From: Cyanobacteria bacterium SIG26
Lineage (GTDB): Bacteria; Cyanobacteriota; Vampirovibrionia; Gastranaerophilales; Gastranaerophilaceae
Reading direction: 5' to 3'
Length of the DNA stretch: 64,000 bases
Assembly (NCBI GenBank): GCA_015152555.1
Contig: SUTS01000002.1
Coordinates: 1 to 64,000 of the forward strand
The position numbers and the translations under genes are program-made. How positions within the stretch are numbered: the first letter of the stretch is position 1; each line of letters begins with the position of its first letter. Shown in pieces: positions 43,636-52,223 of the stretch. Under the pieces are notes generated by a model that saw only the letters and a list, made by a program, of their open reading frames with translations, searched no databases and was not told the origin of the DNA.

Positions 43636-44913
43636 ATGGAAAACAAGAAAATAAAAATAGGATTAATTGGTTTAGGAACCGTAGGCAGCGGAGTTTTCAA
43701 AACATTACAAAGCTTTAATAACGTAGAGATTGTAAAAATCGCAGTTCGCAACAAAAATAAAAAGCGTAATATTGAAGGTTTAGACGAAAAGATTATCACG
43801 GATAATCCATACGAAGTCGTTAATGACCCTGAAATTCAAATTGTAGCAGAACTTGTCGGGGGAGTTGAACCTGCATTTGACTTAATAAAAACAGCTATTA
43901 AAAACGACAAACATATAGTCACTGCAAATAAAGAACTTTTGGCAAAATACGGAGAAGAATTGTTCAATTTCGCGGAAGAACATAATAAAGTTGTTCTTTA
44001 TGAAGCTGCAATTGCCGGTGGAATTCCACTTATCATGCCGATTAAAACAATTTTGGCGGGAAATAAAATTAACAAAATTAAAGCCATATTAAACGGCACA
44101 ACAAATTACATCCTAACAAAAATGGATGTTCAAAATGCATCATATAATCAAGTGTTAAAAGAAGCACAGGAATTAGGATACGCAGAAACTGACCCGACAG
44201 GAGATGTGGAAGGATTTGATGCTGCTTACAAAATTACAACACTTGCGACAATTGCTTTTGGTAAAAGAATTAAAATCGAAAACGTTTATCGCGAAGGTAT
44301 CACTAAAGTTTCACCTGAAGATATGAAAACAGCAAATGAAATGGGTTATAAAATTAAACTTATAGCCTCTGCAGAATTAAACAAAGATGGTAAAGCTGAT
44401 GTAAGAGTTCATCCAATGCTAGTCGGCAAATCAAAAACGTTAGCTCATATTGATTATGTCACAAATGCGGTAAGCCTTTCAGGTCATCCTGTCGGAGACA
44501 TCACTTTATCAGGACCTGGCGCCGGTGAATTTCCTACAGCAAGTTCGGTTGTCGGAGATATTTTTGCAATCGTTTCAGAACTTGATAAATCCGATTATAT
44601 TTTACCAATGATGAGATGCACGCACGAAGAAAACGCTGAAATGATAGACATTTCAGATACCGAAAACAAATACTATATCTCGATTACCGCAAATAACAGT
44701 ATGGGTGTAATCGGCAGAATCGGTAAAGCTTGCGAAGATAATAATATAAGTTTGGCAAGTATAATGCAAAAAGAAGTTGAAGGAAATAGCAGCGCAAGAA
44801 TTACTGTAATTACAGAACTTTGCAAAGAAAAAAATATGCAAAAAGTTATTGATATATTCAACAATGACCCTGCAATAACAGAAGTTAACAGCTTAATTCG
44901 CGTTCAATTATAA
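43636..44913 (+). CDS. hom: Homoserine dehydrogenase
   Basis: Reduces aspartate semialdehyde to homoserine in threonine/methionine synthesis. 425 residues: Rossmann GLIGLGTVGSGVFKTL (13-23 region), VTANKELLAKYGEEL, the catalytic domain with GTTNYILTKM and ETDPTGDVEGFDAAYK, and a C-terminal ACT domain (about 345-420, ISITANNSMGVIGRIG) for feedback by threonine. The message appears leaderless. Downstream is repeat DNA. Confidence 0.96.
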   Translation: MENKKIKIGLIGLGTVGSGVFKTLQSFNNVEIVKIAVRNKNKKRNIEGLDEKIITDNPYEVVNDPEIQIVAELVGGVEPAFDLIKTAIKNDKHIVTANKELLAKYGEELFNFAEEHNKVVLYEAAIAGGIPLIMPIKTILAGNKINKIKAILNGTTNYILTKMDVQNASYNQVLKEAQELGYAETDPTGDVEGFDAAYKITTLATIAFGKRIKIENVYREGITKVSPEDMKTANEMGYKIKLIASAELNKDGKADVRVHPMLVGKSKTLAHIDYVTNAVSLSGHPVGDITLSGPGAGEFPTASSVVGDIFAIVSELDKSDYILPMMRCTHEENAEMIDISDTENKYYISITANNSMGVIGRIGKACEDNNISLASIMQKEVEGNSSARITVITELCKEKNMQKVIDIFNNDPAITEVNSLIRVQL

Positions 44914-45370
44914 AATTTAAGGGTTTTGTGAATGACGGGAGCACTATGTAATTTATTGGAACGAGGGATGGGAAATATAATGTTCCTTCCCTGAATGGAC
45001 TCTGCCAAAGCAAAACAATTAAATATTGTTTTGCTGAGAGATATGGTTATTAGGATGGGGTGATTATGTTTGCGTGCGTGATAAGGAAATTACCTTCCCT
45101 GGATGGGGAAGGTGGCGTAGCCGGAAGGGGTGATTTGAGTTGAACATAGCTTAGGAGGACTTTTCACATCAACCCCTCACCCTGCCCTCACCCTAGGAGA
45201 GGAGAAATTTGTGTCACCCCACCAACCTCCATCACCCCACCCTTTATCCCTCCCCATCCAGGGAGGGAATTTCGGCAGAGTCCATCCAGAGAGGGAATAA
45301 GCACACCCCCATCCGAGGCAGGAAACCTTTAACAAAGTCCATCCTATACAAGGATAATGTAACTCATATA
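44914..45370. repeat. Cluster of dispersed repeat copies
   Basis: No gene. Contains CCTTCCCTGAATGGACTCTGCC leading into a TAAAT-loop hairpin (45010-45034), CTTCCCTGGATGGGGAAGG (about 45092), and an inverted copy GGAATTTCGGCAGAGTCCAT (about 45268). GGATGGGGTGA and CACCCCAC strings recur between them. This is the densest concentration of the family in the window. Confidence 0.75.
45010..45034. repeat. TAAAT-loop hairpin (TAAGT family)
   Basis: GCAAAACAAT-TAAAT-ATTGTTTTGC, perfect 10-bp stem, directly after GGACTCTGCCAAA. Confidence 0.8.
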
Positions 45371-46762
45371 TTAATTGTTGTGCGCACTACTAATATGAAA
45401 CCCATTAAATGCCGGACTTATTTTGATAAAATTCTCAGTTTGCTGATTGCGATTTTGTTGAGCTGAAACATCTGATTTCATCCCATGATCATATCTATAT
45501 TTTGTCCAAATCCTTGAAACTGCACTCAAAGTAAAACCCATCGCTATCAAACTAAATAAGTACGGAACACCTGTTATTACAGCTTTTTGGCGAATTAAAT
45601 TATCCAATTCGACTTCCTTCAAAGTGTTCTTTGTCTTCGCTAATTTTTCAGCAATCTGAGGTAATTCCTTACGCTTTGGCACAGCACCAATTACACCATT
45701 TGCATCACGCTTAATCAACTCTGGATATTTACCCTTATTTGCTAAATATTTTTTAAAACTACCATCTAACAATGCCGAACCAAAAATTGTATATAACACA
45801 ACCAATGGAACCCTTGTCCAAACTTCTAAAAAGTCTAACTTACCTCTATCTTTTGCAGCACTTGAATAACCAAATAAACCGGTAATACAAGTTAATGCTA
45901 ATTGTCCCTTACTTAACGCCAATTTACCATTATTATTATCAAAATCTAATTTCATATATTCTTTTAAGAATTTATCAGTTTTATCAGACTTCACTCCGAC
46001 TTTATGCAACAATTTTGAAATTTGTTCACCGGGTTCTAACAATGCTTCTGAAAATTTAATTGCAGCACCTGATTTATACCCGCCTTTTGCAAGAGCTAAA
46101 CCTCCAACAACACCACCAACTATCAACGCACCCATTTTAGCGAGGACTTGTTTTGAATGTTTTTCTACCCGTTGTTGCTGAGCTGTATCTTCTGTTTTAT
46201 CTTTATTTAAATTCGCAACATTATCAAAATTACTTACCTTAAAAACTTTTAGAGTAAACAAATTTTTAGCAAATCCTAATGCATATTCTAACGCAGGAAC
46301 CGCAGCACAAGCCAAAACAACCCCACCTTTTGAAGTAATCATTCTATTTTTAAGAACTTTATCCATATTAGAATTTTTAATTTCTTCAAGACTTTTTGGA
46401 AGATTTTTTGTAATAGTATCTTTCAATTCTTTCGGTTGAGCTGATTTAAACAATTTGTTTCTAAACAAATGCTCCCCAAAAAATGGAGCCGCAAAATAAA
46501 AAATTCCGGATTCAAGCAATTCTAAAAATGTGAATTCGGAAAAATCTACAAAACTTCTTGATAAAACAGCTTTAGGAAACCAATTTGTTAATGTTCCTTG
46601 AATAAATCTTGTTGAAGATAAATTCTCTTGAGATTTTACGAAAGAATCTAAAAACTTGGTAGAACGTGAACTCACATGCCCAAATGTCACATCTTCATTG
46701 CGTTTTAAATTAACATTAGCATTATTGTTTTGAATAATTTTATTACTTACTTGTGAAATCAT
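45371..46762 (-). CDS. Large lineage-specific membrane protein
   Basis: 463 residues. The Asn-rich N-terminus contains EDVTFGHVSSR (VTFG motif at 25-28). Several hydrophobic segments suggest a multi-span membrane protein: GGVVLACAAVPALEYALGF, MGALIVGGVVGGLALAKGG, VPLVVLYTIFGSALLDGSF and VPYLFSLIAMGFTLSAVS. The C-terminal tail is Gln/Asn-rich. AAGGA precedes the ATG. No family recognised; function unknown. Confidence 0.7.
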   Translation of the reverse strand: MISQVSNKIIQNNNANVNLKRNEDVTFGHVSSRSTKFLDSFVKSQENLSSTRFIQGTLTNWFPKAVLSRSFVDFSEFTFLELLESGIFYFAAPFFGEHLFRNKLFKSAQPKELKDTITKNLPKSLEEIKNSNMDKVLKNRMITSKGGVVLACAAVPALEYALGFAKNLFTLKVFKVSNFDNVANLNKDKTEDTAQQQRVEKHSKQVLAKMGALIVGGVVGGLALAKGGYKSGAAIKFSEALLEPGEQISKLLHKVGVKSDKTDKFLKEYMKLDFDNNNGKLALSKGQLALTCITGLFGYSSAAKDRGKLDFLEVWTRVPLVVLYTIFGSALLDGSFKKYLANKGKYPELIKRDANGVIGAVPKRKELPQIAEKLAKTKNTLKEVELDNLIRQKAVITGVPYLFSLIAMGFTLSAVSRIWTKYRYDHGMKSDVSAQQNRNQQTENFIKISPAFNGFHISSAHNN

Positions 46763-46808
46763 TTACTATAAAATCCTTATTGTTATCAAAAATTTCGTCT
46801 TAACTACT

Positions 46809-46830
46809 AAAAAACCGCCCTATCAGGCGG
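46809..46830 (-). terminator. Terminator of the Met-rich microprotein
   Basis: On the minus strand CCGCCTGATAGGGCGG followed by TTTTTT, 24 nt past the microprotein stop. Confidence 0.8.
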
Positions 46831-46853
46831 CTCAACTTGTTGCTTATATCTTA

Positions 46854-46943
46854 TTATCGCATTCGCTTTACACAACAATGACCGCCTGACATACTGCCTT
46901 GCATCAACATCATCATTTGCATCATCATTGTATTATTTTGCAT
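46854..46943 (-). CDS. Met-rich microprotein
   Basis: 29 residues with 10 Met: MQNNTMMMQMMMLMQGSMS, then GGHCCVKRMR. AAGGAAG sits 6 nt before the ATG, a consensus TTGACA -35 lies 48-53 nt upstream with a plausible -10 17 nt later, and a terminator follows. So it is a complete small transcription unit. Clustered Met with HCC suggests soft-metal (copper) binding or a membrane-active peptide, but this is inference. It is too short for routine gene calling. Confidence 0.55.
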   Translation of the reverse strand: MQNNTMMMQMMMLMQGSMSGGHCCVKRMR

Positions 46944-46973
46944 ACGTTTCGCTTCCTTTTTCAAAATTATATT

Positions 46974-46997
46974 AATATAACATATTTTTGTTGTCAA
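46974..46997 (-). promoter_or_regulatory. Promoter of the Met-rich microprotein
   Basis: On the minus strand: TTGACA (46992-46997), 17-nt spacer, TAATAT near 46969-46974. TATAAT-like alternatives lie just beyond. Confidence 0.5.
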
Positions 46998-47016
46998 TTA
47001 TACAATTATTATTTGC

Positions 47017-48285
47017 TTAAAATTTTGTCATACATTCAAATATTCGTTGTGAAGCAAACTTGTCAGGATACTTATGAACTAAAGGTAAAAGTTTTTCTCG
47101 TGTATGTTTATAACTGTCAACACCTAAACAATCTTCAATACCCGCTATTAAATCAGAATAATTATAAACACTCGCTCCTGGCATAAACATTTTATAATTA
47201 TCCTCTAAAATAGCACCACGATTAGTCAGGTATTCACCATCAAGATTATTCAAATATAAAATCGGTTTGTTTAATATCAGATAATCAAGTGCGATTGATG
47301 AAAAATCCGAAATCATCATATCAAAATGTTTAAACATCTCATACATCTGAATATTTTGTTCAAATAATTCATCACTATATATTACTCGAACATTAGAAGT
47401 TTGCACAAAAATTTTATCAACATTTTCTCTATAAAATTTTTCGTCTAACGGATGAGGTTTAACCATAAACAAAATTTGATTTTGTTCTAAATATTTTAAA
47501 AAATCCTCATGCAAATAATCTTTCAAATAAAAAATATTACTAAATTCGGTTTCTATATCCCTAACTTTTGCTCTTTTTGCCTGCTTGTACGTAGGAGAAT
47601 ACAAAACAACTTTTTTATAATTATCAAAACCAAAATATTCTCTTATTTTTTTATCATTTGAGTCATTATAAATCCCATCTGTACGAGGCAAACCAGTCAC
47701 AAAACATTTATTATAATCCGACTTGAATGACGTCAAAATAAGTGTCTTAAAAATATCAGATGTCGCAAATTGATATGCCATTTCACCTAACTTTTTATAG
47801 CGTTTTAAAATTTTTTTAGGTACTGATTTTTCACAAAAACCTATTGTTTTAACAGGCATACCATGCCATAAATTTAACCAGACATGGCGTTTGGAATAAA
47901 CCATATCAACAAAATCGTCACAATGATTTGAAACAACAAACTTTGCAGTATATAAGTGATACAACCCTTTTAAAGAAAATAATTCAAAAGTATTTTTAGG
48001 ACATAAAGCTTTATCTTTTACAACATTTGATGTCAACCAATAACATTTATATTTATCAGAATGATTATCATTTATATATTTATATAACCAATAAGGATTA
48101 TCACTAATTGTAGGTATAGAAAAAAATACAATTTTTTTCTTGTCTTTAGATAAAATTAAATCTGCCAAGCGTCCAAAAACCGAATGCAAACAAAATAAAT
48201 TCACTTTTAATTGAACACCAAAAATTTCAATTATTTTATGTTTTCCGCGCTCATCATTACTTATTTTAAAAAGTGATTTTTTCAT
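47017..48285 (-). CDS. CDP-glycerol glycerophosphotransferase-like protein (TagB/TagF family)
   Basis: Transfers glycerol-phosphate (or ribitol-phosphate) units onto a surface polymer at the inner membrane face. 422 residues with a GT-B-like fold: VVSNHCDDF, VWLNLWHGMPVKTIG (catalytic His-Gly-Met-Pro), CFVTGLPRTDGIY, YSPTYKQAKR, FMVKPHPLDEKF and MMISDFSSIALDYLILNKPILYL are the canonical segments. Last gene of the five-gene minus-strand operon, 1 nt after the ABC transporter. A teichoic-acid-type enzyme in a lineage with LPS-export genes points to a phosphodiester capsule. Confidence 0.9.
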   Translation of the reverse strand: MKKSLFKISNDERGKHKIIEIFGVQLKVNLFCLHSVFGRLADLILSKDKKKIVFFSIPTISDNPYWLYKYINDNHSDKYKCYWLTSNVVKDKALCPKNTFELFSLKGLYHLYTAKFVVSNHCDDFVDMVYSKRHVWLNLWHGMPVKTIGFCEKSVPKKILKRYKKLGEMAYQFATSDIFKTLILTSFKSDYNKCFVTGLPRTDGIYNDSNDKKIREYFGFDNYKKVVLYSPTYKQAKRAKVRDIETEFSNIFYLKDYLHEDFLKYLEQNQILFMVKPHPLDEKFYRENVDKIFVQTSNVRVIYSDELFEQNIQMYEMFKHFDMMISDFSSIALDYLILNKPILYLNNLDGEYLTNRGAILEDNYKMFMPGASVYNYSDLIAGIEDCLGVDSYKHTREKLLPLVHKYPDKFASQRIFECMTKF

Positions 48286-48286
48286 T

Positions 48287-50080
48287 TTATACAGAAGCCT
48301 CTACTTTTGTAAACTGCGATTCATATAGCTGTTTATAAACACCATCTTCAATATTTATAAGCTCACTATGTGGCCCTAATTCAACAAGCTCACCGTCTTT
48401 AATCACCGCAATTCTATCCGCATTTTGAACAGTTGTCAAACGGTGTGCTATAACAAATACAGTTCTTTCTTTCATTAAATTTTCGATTGCTTGTTGCACA
48501 ATCTTTTCAGCCTGATTATCAAGAGCACTTGTTGCTTCATCCAAAATTAATATCGGTGCGTTTTTCAAAAATGCTCGAGCAATCCCTATACGCTGTTTCT
48601 GCCCACCAGATAATAATACTCCGCGCTCGCCAATATATGTATCTAAACCTTTATCAAGACTTTTTATAAAATCTTCTAAATAAGAATCTCTAATTGCAGC
48701 TTGTAATTGTTCTTCTGTTGCATTTAGATTTCCTATCATAATATTTTCTCTTATTGTACCTGAAAATAAGAAATTATCTTGAAAAACAACAGAAATATTA
48801 TCTCGCAATGATTTCAATGTAAGATGACGAACATCAACTCCATCAATCAATACATTACCCCATTTAACATCGTAAAACCTTGGGATTAAGTTGACAATAG
48901 TACTTTTTCCACCACCGGAATTACCAACAAGCGCAAACGTTTCGCCTTTTTGTACTTCAAATGAAACTCTTTTTAATACCGGTTTATTTCTTTTATACTC
49001 GAAACTTACATTTTTAAAAGTAATTGATTTATTTAAACCTTTTAATATTTTTGCATCCGGTTTATCTTGAATTTTTGGAACAGCTTCTAATTGAGTTATA
49101 ACACGTTCTAAAGCTAATAGAGCATTTTGCATATTTTTAGCATTATTACCTAACAATTTAATCGGAGTATAAAGCATAATTAAAGCAGTTATAAATGAAA
49201 CAAAATTACCACTTGTAATTCTACCTGTTACGATCATATAACTTCCTAAGCCAATAACTGCCGCAATACCAATTGATACCATAATATGCATCATTGGTGA
49301 TAACCAACCTGTTTTTTGAGTAATTTTCATACCTAAATGAAATACCGTATCCAAATCTTTATCAAAAGATTTATTTTGATAATCATATAAATTATAAGCT
49401 GTAACGACCTTATGACCAGCGAATGCTTCATTGTATGCAGTAATAATTTTACCACTTGCGGACTCAGATTTTGCAGTTACAGCCTTTATTAAATCACGCA
49501 TTTTTGTCAACGGCACAACCGCACAAATCAAAACGATAATCGCAATAATTGCCAATTCCCAAGAGTTATACAACAACACAGCAATAAGCGAAATTGATGA
49601 AAATACTCTTGAAACACCAGTTTTTAAATTATTCAAAAGACTTCCGCAAGCCGTATTCGCATCGTTATTATACAAACGCATAATATCACCAGAAGTTCTT
49701 GAATCAATAAACATCGAATCTTTATGCATCAATTTGTTGTATAAATTCTTTTTTAAGTCGTTTGTAACCTTGCCGCCAACCCATTGATTCATATAAGTTG
49801 AAAGATAATTCAACAAACCTTGAACTGAAGTAAACGCAACAATTAAAACCGGAATATACCAAGGAGATTCAACGGTTTTATCAACCATAACAATGTCCAT
49901 ATATGGCTTTAGAGACAGAGCAATAACTGCATCCAAACACCCTATAGGAATTGCCAACCCTAATGCCAATATAGTCCTAAACCAGTATTTTTTGAAATAC
50001 GGTATTACTTTTGCATAATTTTTTATTACATCATCCTTATCAAAAATTTTTACTAAGTTTGCGAATTTTGCCTTTATCAT
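48287..50080 (-). CDS. ABC exporter, MsbA-like (fused permease-ATPase)
   Basis: 597 residues: six-span permease domain (about 30-320) and an ATPase domain with Walker A GNSGGGKST, signature LLSGGQKQR, Walker B ILILDEATSALD and switch His in VIAHRLTT. It likely flips a lipid-linked glycan or glycolipid across the inner membrane, given its place in a polymer operon between galE and the glycerophosphotransferase. A drug or lipid A exporter role is possible. Confidence 0.9.
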   Translation of the reverse strand: MIKAKFANLVKIFDKDDVIKNYAKVIPYFKKYWFRTILALGLAIPIGCLDAVIALSLKPYMDIVMVDKTVESPWYIPVLIVAFTSVQGLLNYLSTYMNQWVGGKVTNDLKKNLYNKLMHKDSMFIDSRTSGDIMRLYNNDANTACGSLLNNLKTGVSRVFSSISLIAVLLYNSWELAIIAIIVLICAVVPLTKMRDLIKAVTAKSESASGKIITAYNEAFAGHKVVTAYNLYDYQNKSFDKDLDTVFHLGMKITQKTGWLSPMMHIMVSIGIAAVIGLGSYMIVTGRITSGNFVSFITALIMLYTPIKLLGNNAKNMQNALLALERVITQLEAVPKIQDKPDAKILKGLNKSITFKNVSFEYKRNKPVLKRVSFEVQKGETFALVGNSGGGKSTIVNLIPRFYDVKWGNVLIDGVDVRHLTLKSLRDNISVVFQDNFLFSGTIRENIMIGNLNATEEQLQAAIRDSYLEDFIKSLDKGLDTYIGERGVLLSGGQKQRIGIARAFLKNAPILILDEATSALDNQAEKIVQQAIENLMKERTVFVIAHRLTTVQNADRIAVIKDGELVELGPHSELINIEDGVYKQLYESQFTKVEASV

Positions 50081-50089
50081 TTTTCCAAC

Positions 50090-51097
50090 CTAATTTATAA
50101 TTTTTTCCAGTTTACTTTCCCAATTATATGATGAACATACACTTTCTTCCAGTGATTTTTGTGGCATCCAATTTAAAACATCTTGGGCCTTGTTGTTATC
50201 AGCAATTAATACTGCAGGATCACCTTGGCGACGCGGACAAATTTCTACCGGAATATTTTGCCCCGTGACCTTTTCACAACAAGAAAATACTTCTTTAACA
50301 CTGTTACCGTTTTGAGTACCTAAATTAAAATAATTCGTTTCCCCGCCATTTTCTAAATATTTTAATGCTAAAACATGCGCCAATGCTAAATCTTCAACAT
50401 TGATATAATCTCTAACACAAGTACCATCTTTTGTATCATAATCATCACCAAACATTTGAAAAACCCGACCTTGCCCAAACGTTGATTTTAAGATGTTTGG
50501 AATCAAGTGAGTTTCTGGGTCATGCCATTCCCCAATTCTAGATTGGCTATCGGCACCTGCTACATTAAAATATCTCAAACGAACTGATTTAAGCCCATAA
50601 GCATTGTCATAATCATCCATAATACTTTCAATCATCAATTTGGTTTTACCATAAGTATTTATTGGAGTTTGGGGATGTTTTTCATCAATAGGAACATATA
50701 CAGGCTCGCCATAAGTCGCAGCCGTACTTGAAAACACAATTCGCTTAACATCATTCTCAAGCATTGCATTTAACAAATTCAATGTACCATACACATTGTT
50801 ATAATAATATTTTTGAGGATTTTTTACCGACTCAGCAACCTGTGAATATGCTGCAAAATGAACCACAGCATCAATTTTATATTTTTCAAAAACACTTTTT
50901 ATCTGGGACAAATTTTGCAAATCACCCTTTATAAAATCAACAACTTTTCCTTTAGCCTGAATATTTTTTAAAGTTTCTACAAATTCTACATGCCCGATTT
51001 CAAGACTATCAAAAATCACAACCTCATACCCTGCCTCAATAAGGGCTAGCACATTATGACTACCAATATATCCTGCTCCACCAGTTACTAATATCAT
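50090..51097 (-). CDS. galE: UDP-glucose 4-epimerase
   Basis: Interconverts UDP-glucose and UDP-galactose. 335 residues from MILVTGGAGYIGSHNVLAL (AAGGG upstream; the longer form uses TTG inside that SD). NAD motif GGAGYIGS, catalytic S/T-x-Y-x3-K as STAATYGEP ... NTYGKTKLMIE, and RYFNVAGA are present. It starts 1 nt after glf, whose substrate it makes. Confidence 0.96.
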   Translation of the reverse strand: MILVTGGAGYIGSHNVLALIEAGYEVVIFDSLEIGHVEFVETLKNIQAKGKVVDFIKGDLQNLSQIKSVFEKYKIDAVVHFAAYSQVAESVKNPQKYYYNNVYGTLNLLNAMLENDVKRIVFSSTAATYGEPVYVPIDEKHPQTPINTYGKTKLMIESIMDDYDNAYGLKSVRLRYFNVAGADSQSRIGEWHDPETHLIPNILKSTFGQGRVFQMFGDDYDTKDGTCVRDYINVEDLALAHVLALKYLENGGETNYFNLGTQNGNSVKEVFSCCEKVTGQNIPVEICPRRQGDPAVLIADNNKAQDVLNWMPQKSLEESVCSSYNWESKLEKIIN

Positions 51098-51098
51098 T

Positions 51099-52223
51099 TT
51101 ATTTCCCTTCAATAATCTCCTCGAACAATTCTAACGCACGAAGGATAGCTTTGTCCATATCGTAATATTTGTAGTCACCCAAACGACCTAAGAAGTATAC
51201 ATTTTCGATATTTTTAGTTTCTTGTAAATATCTTTCATAAAGCTGAGTATTCTCATCTTTTGGAATCGGATAATATCTTTCATTTTTACCTAATTCAAAA
51301 TTTTCTGAATATTCTTTAGCAATAACAGTTTTTTCACTTCTATCATCTAAATAATATTTATACTCGTGAATTCTGGTAAAATCATAATTACAAGGATAAT
51401 TTACACAGGCATTTGACTGATAATACTCCTTATTATGTGTTTCCAGTTTAAAATTCACACTACGATATGGTAATTGACCATATTTATAATCAAAAAATTC
51501 ATCAATCGAACCTGTAAAAAATATTCTTTTAAATTTCTGACCTTTTAATTGAGCAAAATCAGTGTTTAATCTGATTTCGATATTATCGTGAGTCAACATT
51601 TTCTCAACGACTTTTGTATACCCATCTAGCGGAATCCCTTGATACTTATCTTGGAAATATCTATTATCCATACTTAAATAAACAGGAACACGTGCTGTCA
51701 CAGCACCATCAACCTCTTTTGGTGAAACTCCCCATTGTTTTGTTGTGTAATGCAAAAAGATTTTTTCATACACAAAATCTGCCAAAAATTTTAAATCATC
51801 ATCATCTTGTTTTTGGAATTCCAAAATAGGCACCTTTGTATTTAATTCAAAAATATCCAAAAGTTTATCCTCTAGTTTTTTTGCAAAACTTTTTGGAAAA
51901 ACATCATATAAAGTATTAAAATTGAACGGAATATGTGTTTCAATTCCATCAATTACACCAATAACCTTGTGCATATAAGTATTAAAATCAGTAAATTTTT
52001 TCAAATAATTCCAAACTTTTTCACTATTTGTATGAAAAATATGAGATCCATATTTATGAATCATAATACCGTTTTCATCACGATAATCATAACAATTCCC
52101 AGCAACATGGTCTTTTTTATCAATAATTACAACTTTCTCACCCGCAATTTCTGCCAACAAATTTGCAATAACTGCACCAGAAACCCCGCATCCAACAACT
52201 AAATTTACATTATTACACTCCAT
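51099..52223 (-). CDS. glf: UDP-galactopyranose mutase
   Basis: Converts UDP-galactopyranose to UDP-galactofuranose using reduced FAD. 374 residues: VVGCGVSGAVIANLLAE (FAD), GNCYDYRDENGIMIHKYGSHIFHTN, FTGSIDEFFDYKYGQLPYRSVNF and FLGRLGDYKYYDMDKAI are the family blocks. It overlaps the upstream Stealth gene by 11 nt and precedes galE by 1 nt. It shows that the polymer contains galactofuranose. Confidence 0.96.
   Translation of the reverse strand: MECNNVNLVVGCGVSGAVIANLLAEIAGEKVVIIDKKDHVAGNCYDYRDENGIMIHKYGSHIFHTNSEKVWNYLKKFTDFNTYMHKVIGVIDGIETHIPFNFNTLYDVFPKSFAKKLEDKLLDIFELNTKVPILEFQKQDDDDLKFLADFVYEKIFLHYTTKQWGVSPKEVDGAVTARVPVYLSMDNRYFQDKYQGIPLDGYTKVVEKMLTHDNIEIRLNTDFAQLKGQKFKRIFFTGSIDEFFDYKYGQLPYRSVNFKLETHNKEYYQSNACVNYPCNYDFTRIHEYKYYLDDRSEKTVIAKEYSENFELGKNERYYPIPKDENTQLYERYLQETKNIENVYFLGRLGDYKYYDMDKAILRALELFEEIIEGK

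Noticed and set aside
45209-45466. 85-residue plus-strand frame after hom
   Set aside because: It consists of repeat DNA followed by antisense of the membrane protein gene.
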